9,712 nucleotides of DNA, taken from contig DGFM01000027.1 in the NCBI GenBank assembly GCA_002391675.1, positions 1 to 9,712 on the forward strand. Direction: 5' to 3'. A program made the position numbers and the translations under genes. The notes under the pieces were generated by a model. It was given only the letters and a program-made list of their open reading frames with translations. It searched no databases and had not been told where the DNA came from. This stretch comes from Cloacimonetes bacterium UBA3900 (GTDB lineage Bacteria > Cloacimonadota > Cloacimonadia > Cloacimonadales > Cloacimonadaceae). The first letter of the stretch is position 1. Every line of letters begins with the position of its first letter. Below are positions 1 to 5,211 of this stretch, one piece after another.

Positions 1-108
1 AAAACCCAAGGGTTACGCATTCGGGCCCCTAAGAAACGCTAAGGTGGGTGAAGCAGGGTGAAAAGTCAAATGTTGAGTCAGGGATCGGTTTTTTGCAAAC
101 AATTTTTC

Positions 109-139
109 CGTGTACGGGCGCTCGCCTGGAGCGCCGATC
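109..139 (+). repeat. Hairpin repeat A, copy 1
   Basis: This 31 bp segment is identical to 585-615. It starts CGTGTACGGGCGCT and ends AGCGCCGATC. The inner GGCGCT and AGCGCC are complementary and can form a 6 bp stem around a 7-base loop. It is joined upstream to ATTTTTCC, the same bases that begin repeat C, which suggests that modules have been recombined. It may be a REP- or MITE-like element; no transposase is present in the window. Confidence 0.85.
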
Positions 140-184
140 CTGTAGCCGGCGCTGGCTGTGATGCAGGCTGCGCCTGCTGTTTTC

Positions 185-201
185 AAGCGGCTTCGCCGCT
201 T
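185..201. other. Perfect 7 bp hairpin with TTC loop
   Basis: AAGCGGC-TTC-GCCGCTT. One of several small hairpins in this region with a C-TTC-G centre and unrelated stems (see also 365-381, 411-419, 506-518, 695-707). Confidence 0.7.
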
Positions 202-206
202 TAAGC

Positions 207-223
207 ATCAAGCTACGCTTGAT
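207..223. other. Perfect 7 bp hairpin with TAC loop
   Basis: ATCAAGC-TAC-GCTTGAT, ending where repeat E copy 1 begins. It differs from the neighbouring hairpins in having TAC rather than TTC as the loop. Confidence 0.7.
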
Positions 224-252
224 TGCGGCGCTTTGGCAAGCTCCGGCTACCT
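223..252 (+). repeat. 30 bp direct repeat E, copy 1
   Basis: Identical over 30 bp to 381-410. It contains GGCGCTTTGGCAAGC, the core of inverted repeat A, but continues with TCCGGCTACCT instead of the GCCCGTACA arm. It is therefore a hybrid or variant of repeat A with a different flank. Confidence 0.85.
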
Positions 253-277
253 CGGCGCTTTGGCAAGCGACCGTACA
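253..277 (-). repeat. Hairpin repeat A, inverted divergent copy
   Basis: Reads CGGCGCTTTGGCAAGCG then ACCGTACA, the reverse-complement orientation of repeat A with one changed base in the outer arm (GACCGTACA instead of GCCCGTACA). GGCGCTT and AAGCG(A)C pair around TGGC except at the altered position. Confidence 0.7.
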
Positions 278-287
278 AGTGCTTCAA

Positions 288-315
288 GATCGGCGCTTTA
301 GCAAGCGCCCGTACA
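288..315 (-). repeat. Hairpin repeat A, inverted copy with a different loop
   Basis: Reverse-complement copy of repeat A. The outer arms (GATCGGCGCT and AGCGCCCGTACA) match exactly, while the centre is TTAGCA instead of the centre seen at 109-139. The stem GGCGCTT/AAGCGCC is a perfect 7 bp with a 4-base loop TAGC. Confidence 0.8.
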
Positions 316-317
316 GG

Positions 318-340
318 GCGGCTGCGCAAGTGATTGGGAT
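318..340 (+). repeat. 23 bp direct repeat B, copy 1
   Basis: Identical to 548-570 (GCGGCTGCGCAAGTGATTGG and the following GAT). Here it directly follows an inverted copy of repeat A. A diverged relative, GCGCAAGTGATGGAGATG, lies at about 729-746. Confidence 0.8.
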
Positions 341-364
341 GCAGATAGTTGCGGGGTTTAGAAC

Positions 365-381
365 AGCAAACTTCGTTTGCT
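365..381. other. Perfect 7 bp hairpin with TTC loop
   Basis: AGCAAAC-TTC-GTTTGCT, ending where repeat E copy 2 begins. It occupies the same position relative to repeat E as the hairpin at 207-223, but its stem sequence is different. Confidence 0.7.
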
Positions 382-410
382 TGCGGCGCTTTGGCAAGCT
401 CCGGCTACCT
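381..410 (+). repeat. 30 bp direct repeat E, copy 2
   Basis: Exact match to 223-252. Both copies directly abut a small perfect hairpin on their left side (207-223 and 365-381), so hairpin plus repeat E may be one composite module. Confidence 0.85.
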
Positions 411-475
411 GGCTTCGCCGGCTTTGAGGATGCGGATAGTTGCGGCGCGGATGCGCACGGTTTTTGAGCTCTTTT

Positions 476-528
476 ATTTTTCCACGGATGAACACGGATG
501 GGGTGGCGACTTCGTCGCAGTTGTGAGT
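476..528 (+). repeat. ~52 bp repeat C, copy 1
   Basis: Begins ATTTTTCCACG and contains ACACGGATGGGGTGGCGAC and the small hairpin GCGAC-TTC-GTCGC (506-518). It matches 666-717 apart from a short diverged stretch with a 1-base length difference near the start and one substitution near the end. It ends in tandem GTTGTGA heptamers. From memory, similar CCACGxATxxACACGGAT strings occur as intergenic repeats in several environmental bacterial genomes; I could not check this. Confidence 0.85.
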
Positions 529-547
529 AGTGAGTTGTGAGTTGTGA
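520..547 (+). repeat. Tandem 7 bp repeat, four GTTGTGA units
   Basis: Four consecutive heptamers: GTTGTGA, GTAGTGA, GTTGTGA, GTTGTGA. The array sits at the end of repeat C copy 1. The equivalent place in copy 2 (709-722) has two units. Because the unit is 7 bp, each added unit shifts all reading frames, which argues against coding. Confidence 0.85.
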
Positions 548-570
548 GCGGCTGCGCAAGTGATTGGGAT
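548..570 (+). repeat. 23 bp direct repeat B, copy 2
   Basis: Exact match to 318-340. Here it directly follows the heptamer run at the end of repeat C, showing that the modules occur in different orders. Confidence 0.8.
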
Positions 571-584
571 ACGGGCGGTTGTGG

Positions 585-615
585 CGTGTACGGGCGCTCG
601 CCTGGAGCGCCGATC
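585..615 (+). repeat. Hairpin repeat A, copy 2
   Basis: Exact 31 bp match to 109-139, in the same orientation and with the same GGCGCT/AGCGCC stem. Both copies are followed, after one differing base, by TGTA. The flanks otherwise differ, so the boundaries of the element are fairly sharp. Confidence 0.85.
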
Positions 616-665
616 TTGTAAGTCGCTTCGCAAGCTTCAGGGATATGGCTGACGCAGTCGGCAAG

Positions 666-717
666 ATTTTTCCACGAATTACACGGATGGGGTGGCGACT
701 TCGTCGCGGTTGTGAGT
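666..717 (+). repeat. ~52 bp repeat C, copy 2
   Basis: Second copy of the element at 476-528, with the same GCGAC-TTC-GTCGC hairpin (695-707). It is followed by only two GTTGTGA units, where copy 1 has four. Confidence 0.85.
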
Positions 718-722
718 TGTGA
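709..722 (+). repeat. Tandem 7 bp repeat, two GTTGTGA units
   Basis: Two perfect GTTGTGA heptamers end repeat C copy 2. Comparison with the four-unit array at 520-547 shows length variation between copies of the same element. Confidence 0.8.
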
Positions 723-766
723 ATGCTGGCGCAAGTGATGGAGATGCGGACTGACGTAAGAAGAAC

Positions 767-790
767 GGCGCTTTGGCAAGCGCCCGTACA
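767..790 (-). repeat. Hairpin repeat A, inverted copy
   Basis: GGCGCTT-TGGC-AAGCGCC followed by CGTACA: a perfect 7 bp stem with a 4-base loop in the inverted orientation. It lies only about 20 bp upstream of the -35 box of the downstream operon, so it marks the promoter-proximal edge of the repeat mosaic. Confidence 0.8.
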
Positions 791-811
791 GACGCCAGTC
801 TTATTTTTCTC

Positions 812-840
812 TTGCCACAAAAGGGGTGGTTACAGATAAT
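812..840 (+). promoter_or_regulatory. Sigma70-type promoter for the queD operon
   Basis: TTGCCA at 812-817 matches the -35 consensus TTGACA at five of six bases. GATAAT at 835-840 matches TATAAT at five of six. The spacer is exactly 17 bases. Transcription would start near 847, giving a leader of about 42 nt before the queD start codon. It is the first strong promoter match after the repeat mosaic and is correctly placed for the six-gene operon. Confidence 0.65.
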
Positions 841-854
841 GGCACCCAATTGTA

Positions 855-866
855 AAATCATGATTT
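855..866. promoter_or_regulatory. 12 bp perfect palindrome in the operon leader
   Basis: AAATCATGATTT is a perfect palindrome starting about 8 bases after the predicted transcription start. The position would suit an operator for a dimeric repressor, but the site is AT-rich and could be chance. No regulator gene is nearby to pair with it. Confidence 0.35.
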
Positions 867-877
867 AAGCGTATTTT

Positions 878-882
878 AGGAG
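878..882 (+). promoter_or_regulatory. Ribosome binding site of queD
   Basis: AGGAG, 6 bases before the ATG at 889. This is a canonical Shine-Dalgarno site at good spacing and fixes the queD start. Confidence 0.8.
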
Positions 883-888
883 CTATTA

Positions 889-1260
889 ATGTATAGACTT
901 AGTGTGAGTGACAGCTTCAGTGCTGCCCATAAATTGTGTGGCTATGAAGGTGCCTGCAAAAACCTGCACGGCCACAATTGGAAGGTGAAGGTTACCCTTG
1001 CCTGTGACGTATTGGATGACATCGGTATGGCCCTGGATTTTGGGGTGATCAAGCAGCTCCTGGAGGAGATTCTGGGCGAGCTGGATCACAGTTATCTGAA
1101 CGATCTGCCCTATTTCCGGGATAAAAACCCCACCAGCGAAAACTTATCACGTTATATCTATGAGCGTTTTGAGGCGGCATTGACAGAGCTTCCCGCCACG
1201 GTGGAAAGCGTGGAAGTGTTTGAATCAGAACGCAGTTCGGTGACTTATAGCCATGTTTAG
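889..1260 (+). CDS. queD: 6-carboxy-5,6,7,8-tetrahydropterin synthase (QueD family)
   Basis: A 123-residue protein of the 6-pyruvoyl-tetrahydropterin synthase/QueD family, of usual length. QueD converts dihydroneopterin triphosphate to 6-carboxytetrahydropterin, the second step towards preQ0 and the tRNA wobble base queuosine. Visible signature residues are three zinc-binding histidines (H14 in SAAHKL, H27 and H29 in NLHGHNW), the likely catalytic C23 in CKNLHGH, the D66-H67 pair in ELDHSYLN, the PTSEN motif at 81-85, and E112 near the C-terminus in VFESE, which holds the pterin. C23-x3-HGH is typical of QueD. The ATG has a strong AGGAG site and a promoter 49 bases upstream. It is the first gene of the operon and overlaps engB by 8 bases. 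No queC, queE or queF lies in the window, so the rest of the pathway must be elsewhere. A related pterin activity cannot be excluded from sequence alone. Confidence 0.93.
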   Translation: MYRLSVSDSFSAAHKLCGYEGACKNLHGHNWKVKVTLACDVLDDIGMALDFGVIKQLLEEILGELDHSYLNDLPYFRDKNPTSENLSRYIYERFEAALTELPATVESVEVFESERSSVTYSHV

Positions 1261-1867
1261 ATTAGTACAGAGCTTTTTCGTCAAGTCTGCGGTAGAGCCT
1301 GCAGATTATCCCGCCAGCGCTTTTGCGGAATTTGCCTTTGTGGGCCGGAGCAATGTGGGTAAATCCACGCTTATCAACCTGATAACCGGCACAAACAAGC
1401 TTGCCAAGACCAGCAGCACACCCGGAAAGACCAAGCTGCTCAATTTCTTTTTGGTGCGCTACAAAGACGATGAAACCGGCACCGAGGGCCGTCTGCAACT
1501 CACAGACCTGCCCGGTTACGGTTATGCCTCGGTGAGCCAGGCTGAGATGGAGAAGTGGCGCCGGATGGTGATGCACTACTTTGAGGAGCGTGAGTCTCTG
1601 AAGGCCATCCTGGTTTTGGTGGATATCCGGCATGAAGCTGATCCCAAGGACATCATGATGTTGGAGATCCTGGAAGCCAGAGAGATGCCCTACTGCGTGG
1701 TGGCCACCAAGGCGGACAAGATCCCCAAGACCAAGGTCAAAGGCACAATCCAGCAATTGGCCAAGGGTTTGGGGCTGGAGCCGGAGCAGATCTTCCCCGT
1801 TTCTGCGCTGAAGAAGACGGGCGTGGAAAAGATCTATGAGTGGATGCGCAGTCTCGTGATCGAATAA
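1253..1867 (+). CDS. engB: Ribosome biogenesis GTP-binding protein EngB/YsxC
   Basis: A 204-residue TRAFAC-class GTPase of normal length for EngB (YsxC/YihA), which acts in assembly of the large ribosomal subunit in the cytoplasm. All G motifs are present: G1 GRSNVGKST at 31-39, G2 with TPGKT at 56-60, G3 DLPGYG at 85-90, G4 TKAD at 152-155, and G5 SAL at 184-186. GRSNVGKS, TPGKT and DLPGYGYA together are diagnostic for EngB rather than Era or Der. The VDIRH block at 123-127 is also typical. The ATG lies inside the end of queD (8-base overlap), which points to translational coupling. The N-terminus is short before G1 (30 residues), as usual in the family. Confidence 0.96.
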   Translation: MFRLVQSFFVKSAVEPADYPASAFAEFAFVGRSNVGKSTLINLITGTNKLAKTSSTPGKTKLLNFFLVRYKDDETGTEGRLQLTDLPGYGYASVSQAEMEKWRRMVMHYFEERESLKAILVLVDIRHEADPKDIMMLEILEAREMPYCVVATKADKIPKTKVKGTIQQLAKGLGLEPEQIFPVSALKKTGVEKIYEWMRSLVIE

Positions 1868-1877
1868 GAGCCCTTAA

Positions 1878-3692
1878 GTGAATAAATACGACGTCCTGGT
1901 GGTGGGTGCAGGCCATGCCGGCATCGAAGCGGCCTTGGCGAGCGCCAGAAGAGGCGCCAAGACGGCTGTCTTTACCATCAAGCTGGAGAATGTGGGCGTC
2001 ATGAGCTGCAATCCCAGCATCGGCGGGCCGGCGAAGGGACATCTGGCCAAAGAAATCGACGCTTTGGGCGGAGAGCTGGGCTATTGTGCAGATTTGAGCG
2101 GTATCCACTTTCGGATGCTGAATAAAAAGAAGGGCCCGGCAGTTTGGGCGCCGCGCAGCCAAAACGACAGGCGGCTCTACAGCACGCATATGCACAAGAC
2201 TTTGGAAGAGCAGGAAAACCTCACGCTGATCGAGGCCACCATCACTAAAATCCTGGTCAAAGACGGGAGCGTGTACGGCTTGGAGAGTCAGATCGGCTCG
2301 CAATACCTGGCACCTAAGGTGATTTTGGCGATGGGCACCTTCCTCAGAGGTACGCTGCACGTGGGCAGGAGCGTGGTTTCCGGCGGACGCAGCGGTGAGC
2401 CGGCGTCCATAGAACTGAGCGATTCGCTTGAGGCTTTGGGCTTTGAGCTGTTGCGTTTTAAGACGGGAACGCCGCCACGCATCGATCTGCGCAGCCTGGA
2501 TTACAGCGTTTTGGAAGAGCAGCCCGGCGACGAGGAACCCGGCGGTTATTCACATTATCGGGATGTGGAGCTGAAGAATCTGGCTTCCTGTTATATCACG
2601 CGGACGACGCCCGAGACGCATCGCCTCATCGGCGAAAACATCGCCCTGTCCTCGCTTTATGGCGGCATGATAGAGGGCGTTGGGGCGCGGTATTGTCCTT
2701 CCATCGAGGATAAGATCGTGAAGTTTCCGCAGCGCGACAGCCATCAGGTCTTCATCGAGCCGGAGGGTTTATACACGCATGAGGGCTATGTGAATGGCGT
2801 TTCCACCTCGCTGCCGGCGGATATTCAAGAGCAGATCGTGCACAGCATCCCGGGACTGGAGCGCGCACGCATCATGCGCTATGCCTATGCCATCGAGTAT
2901 GATTGCATCCCCGCGGCGGAGATAGACAGCTCGCTGGAATCCAAGCGGATAAAGGGTTTGTATCTGGCGGGGCAGATCAACGGCACTTCGGGCTATGAAG
3001 AGGCGGCAGCGCAGGGGCTGATGGCGGGTATCAATGCCACTTTGTCTCTGGAGGGCAGGGATCCGCTCATCCTCAGCCGGTCTCAGGCCTATATCGGCGT
3101 TTTGGTGGATGACCTGGTTACGCGGGGCACAAACGAGCCCTACCGGATGTTCACTTCGCGTGCGGAATACAGGCTGATGCTGCGGCAGGATAATGCCGAT
3201 GAGCGGCTGATGGAGCTGGGTTATAGGCTGGGCCTGGTGAGTGAGGCCAGATACGCACGCTTTTGTGAGATGCTGGCCGTCAAAGAGCGTGAGCTGCAGC
3301 GTTTGAGGAGCGAGAAAAGCCGCGAGTCCATCCCCTTTGCCACGCTGCTCAAGCGGCCGGAGATCACATTTGAGAGCTTGAAGGAGCATGGTTATCAGCC
3401 ATCGCCTTCTCTAAACAGAGACGTGGCATCACGCATCGAGCTGGCCATCAAATATGAGGGCTACCTCAAGCGGGCGCAGGAGGAGATCGAGCGCTTCAGC
3501 TCTTCGGAAGACATCCTTTTGCCCGCAGATATAGACTATTTGAGCATTTCCACGTTGGCCACGGAAGCCAGGGAAAAGCTGGCTAAAATTCGGCCCCGAA
3601 ACTTGGCGCAGGCATTGCGCGTGCCGGGTGTAAATTATACGGATGCAAGCGCGCTGATGGTTTGGCTGCGCAAAAATAAGGATAGAAGATGA
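1878..3692 (+). CDS. mnmG: tRNA U34 carboxymethylaminomethyl synthesis enzyme MnmG (GidA)
   Basis: A 604-residue FAD-dependent protein, slightly shorter than the ~620-630 residues usual for the family. With MnmE it installs cmnm5 or nm5 groups on the wobble uridine of several tRNAs. Seen: the FAD-binding GAGHAG at 10-15; MSCNPSIGGPAKGH from 42 with conserved C44; GPAVWAPRSQNDR at 86-98; GTFLRG at 153-158; FKTGTPPR at 194-201; the second conserved cysteine C273 in RYCPSIEDKIVKF; GTSGYEEAAAQG at 369-380; SRAEYRLMLRQDNAD at 427-441; and the C-terminal helical domain that contacts MnmE and tRNA (YEGYLKRAQEEIERF at 526-540, RPRNLAQALRVPGV at 572-585). Translation starts at a GTG preceded by AAGAG (1866-1870) with a 7-base gap, only 10 bases after engB. 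The partner mnmE is not in the window. The tryptophan in GPAVW replaces an arginine found in E. coli; from memory this variant is common in the Bacteroidetes/FCB group. Confidence 0.97.
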   Translation: MNKYDVLVVGAGHAGIEAALASARRGAKTAVFTIKLENVGVMSCNPSIGGPAKGHLAKEIDALGGELGYCADLSGIHFRMLNKKKGPAVWAPRSQNDRRLYSTHMHKTLEEQENLTLIEATITKILVKDGSVYGLESQIGSQYLAPKVILAMGTFLRGTLHVGRSVVSGGRSGEPASIELSDSLEALGFELLRFKTGTPPRIDLRSLDYSVLEEQPGDEEPGGYSHYRDVELKNLASCYITRTTPETHRLIGENIALSSLYGGMIEGVGARYCPSIEDKIVKFPQRDSHQVFIEPEGLYTHEGYVNGVSTSLPADIQEQIVHSIPGLERARIMRYAYAIEYDCIPAAEIDSSLESKRIKGLYLAGQINGTSGYEEAAAQGLMAGINATLSLEGRDPLILSRSQAYIGVLVDDLVTRGTNEPYRMFTSRAEYRLMLRQDNADERLMELGYRLGLVSEARYARFCEMLAVKERELQRLRSEKSRESIPFATLLKRPEITFESLKEHGYQPSPSLNRDVASRIELAIKYEGYLKRAQEEIERFSSSEDILLPADIDYLSISTLATEAREKLAKIRPRNLAQALRVPGVNYTDASALMVWLRKNKDRR

Positions 3693-4495
3693 AAAGAATA
3701 TCGCTCTTGCTTTTGATCGTTATCAGCTTGGCCGCCTGCACGCAGAATAAGGTGGTGCCGGTGCCGGTGGAGCCTGAGGTAAAGGTTGAGATCGGCGATT
3801 TTGAGGCGCCGGCTTGGTTGTGGCAGGTGCCATCCGGCAGCTATGCCGTCGGTTTTGCCTACACGGAGCCGCATCTGGAGGCCAGAGCGGATTCCATCGC
3901 CAGAGAATATGCCGCCGTGGTGCTTTCCCGCAATCACAGCAGCTTTGTGGTGGATAAGCTGGCGGTGGTGGAGTGGGCGGATGAGGTGAATTCCGGCTCC
4001 AAAGAGGCAAAGCTCAAGCTGGTGGTGAGTTCGGATATGGAATATCTGCAGAAGGCGCATCAAAACCTGATCAAGCTGGATTCTGCGGACGTGATGGGCT
4101 ATCACCTGGCGCTGTATGGATTTATCGATGGCAAAGTGGACGGCCGGGTGCGCAAAATGAGAGGAAATAAAGTGCCGGCTTGGTGTGAAGACGCCACCGT
4201 GACGCAGGACGGCAAGGTGATAAACGTGGTGGCATCAGCCTTGGCAGCCTCGCTTCCCGATGCCTGGTTTATGGCGCACGAAAAAGCGCTGACCTTGATG
4301 GGAAAATACAGGCTGCAAAAGATAGCGGGATCGCACGAAAGCTCGGCCGAGATGGACATCCGCAAGTTTACAGACGAAACGGTGACCCTCTCCTATAAAG
4401 CGTACTTGGATAAATGCTTTATCGTGCCCATCAAAACGGATGGGATGCAGAGCTTCAAGGTGTATCTCAGCCTCAGAAGTGGAGACGGACAATGA
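3689..4495 (+). CDS. LPP20-like lipoprotein with two related modules
   Basis: A 268-residue protein of unknown role. It starts with a lipoprotein signal peptide: MKR, a hydrophobic run, and a lipobox LAAC at 14-17, so C17 would be lipidated and the protein anchored on the periplasmic side of a membrane. A proline/valine-rich linker (21-31) leads into two modules that look alike. Each begins with PAW (41-43 and 163-165), followed by a strand with a VGFA- or VVAS-like stretch, a helix rich in alanine (about 64-80 and 193-209), and a later pattern ending in Y-x-L-x-L (138-142 and 259-261). This layout resembles LPP20-family lipoproteins, which often carry such a PAW start, but I recognise it by pattern only. 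It overlaps mnmG by 4 bases (ATGA) and kdsB by 4 bases, so it belongs to the operon. Its position next to kdsB fits an envelope role, but no specific function can be given. Confidence 0.75.
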   Translation: MKRISLLLLIVISLAACTQNKVVPVPVEPEVKVEIGDFEAPAWLWQVPSGSYAVGFAYTEPHLEARADSIAREYAAVVLSRNHSSFVVDKLAVVEWADEVNSGSKEAKLKLVVSSDMEYLQKAHQNLIKLDSADVMGYHLALYGFIDGKVDGRVRKMRGNKVPAWCEDATVTQDGKVINVVASALAASLPDAWFMAHEKALTLMGKYRLQKIAGSHESSAEMDIRKFTDETVTLSYKAYLDKCFIVPIKTDGMQSFKVYLSLRSGDGQ

Positions 4496-5211
4496 AGGCA
4501 GCAGCAATAATTCCGGCCCGTTTGGGCAGTACGCGCTTCCCCGAAAAGCCGCTTGCCATGCTGGGCGGGAAGTGCCTCATCACGCGTGTGTGGGAGGCGG
4601 TGGTGGCTACAGAACTCTTTGACGAGGTGATCGTGGCGACGGATTCGAAGCGCATCCTGGACGTGGTCTTGGCAGCCGGGGGAAAAGCGCAGATGACAAG
4701 CAGCGAGCATCCCAGCGGCTCGGACCGAGTGGCAGAAGTGGCGTCCGGCCTGGAGGCAGACATCATCGTAAACGTTCAGGGCGATGAGCCTTTCATCACT
4801 GCAGATGTCTTGAAACCGCTGCTGGACAGCTTCCGGGATGACGCGGTGCAGATGGCTTCGCTGATGACGCCTATCCTGGATGCCGAACAGCTCGATGATC
4901 CCGGAATCGTGAAAGTGGTGACGGATGCAGCGGGCAAGGCTCTCTACTTCTCGCGCAGCCTGATACCTTTTGACCGCGATGGCAGTTCTGGCTATAACTA
5001 TATGCGTCACATCGGAGTATACGCCTGGCGCCGGGAGACTTTGCTGAGGTTTGTGAGCCTGGGCATGGGCAAGCTGGAGCGCGTGGAAAAGCTGGAGCAA
5101 TTGCGCGCTCTGGAAAATGGAATCGCCATCCAAATGGTGGAAACGGACTATCAGGGCATTGGCATCGATACGCCTGAGGACCTGGCTCGGGCAGAGAGGA
5201 TTATCAAATGA
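4492..5211 (+). CDS. kdsB: 3-deoxy-manno-octulosonate cytidylyltransferase (CMP-KDO synthetase)
   Basis: A 239-residue cytosolic enzyme, close to the family's usual ~245-250. It joins KDO to CMP from CTP, activating it for transfer to lipid A, so the cell should make KDO-containing lipopolysaccharide. Seen: the nucleotide-binding start IIPARLGSTRFPEKPLA at 6-22; VATDS at 48-52; SEHPSGSDRVAEVA at 71-84; VNVQGDEPFI at 93-102 with metal-binding D98; YFSRSLIPFDR at 152-162; YNYMRHIGVYAWR at 168-180; LERVEKLEQLRALE at 195-208; and GIDTPEDL at 224-231 with the second metal-binding Asp. The start chosen is the ATG at 4492. It has GGAG at 4481-4484, overlaps the lipoprotein stop as ATGA, and puts the conserved N-terminus at the right place. 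An in-frame start 26 codons upstream would add an unconserved tail inside the lipoprotein gene. No kdsA or kdsC is in the window. Confidence 0.96.
   Translation: MKAAAIIPARLGSTRFPEKPLAMLGGKCLITRVWEAVVATELFDEVIVATDSKRILDVVLAAGGKAQMTSSEHPSGSDRVAEVASGLEADIIVNVQGDEPFITADVLKPLLDSFRDDAVQMASLMTPILDAEQLDDPGIVKVVTDAAGKALYFSRSLIPFDRDGSSGYNYMRHIGVYAWRRETLLRFVSLGMGKLERVEKLEQLRALENGIAIQMVETDYQGIGIDTPEDLARAERIIK

Larger units (their letters stand above)
1..888. other. Gene-free intergenic region packed with short repeats
   Basis: No reading frame here looks like a real protein. The possible frames on both strands are short, overlap each other, and their translations simply repeat low-complexity peptides (for example LTTHNSQLTTHN and RRSRHPIR) that follow the DNA repeats. 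From about 109 to 790 the DNA is a mosaic of at least four repeated modules, annotated separately, interleaved with small hairpins. The first ~100 bases differ: they begin with a small inverted repeat (AACCC-AA-GGGTT, 4-15) and contain T- and G-rich DNA with no gene I recognise. The last ~80 bases carry the promoter and leader of the downstream operon. Confidence 0.75.

Noticed and set aside
109..790. CRISPR array
   Set aside because: Repeats occur in both orientations, at irregular distances, and in several unrelated families with no uniform spacers.
29..861. Several open frames of 60-178 codons in the repeat region on both strands
   Set aside because: They overlap one another, follow the DNA repeats (LTTHNSQ, RRSRHPIR, DRRSRRAPVH), lack ribosome binding sites and resemble no protein family.
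850..877. Second promoter (TTGTAA with TATTTT) just before queD
   Set aside because: Transcription would begin inside or after the ribosome binding site; the promoter at 812-840 is a better match and better placed.
841..888. preQ1 riboswitch upstream of queD
   Set aside because: The ~42 nt leader is AT-rich, has no C/G-rich P1-L1 hairpin or preQ1 aptamer consensus, and contains only a short palindrome.
1878..3692. Tryptophan in the MnmG block GPAVWAPR as an unusual substitution
   Set aside because: It differs from E. coli, but I recall the same residue in Bacteroidetes-type MnmG proteins, so it is more a lineage marker than an anomaly.
4414..4491. Earlier in-frame start for kdsB
   Set aside because: It would add 26 unconserved residues inside the lipoprotein gene; the ATG at 4492 has GGAG at the right spacing and fits the family's N-terminus.
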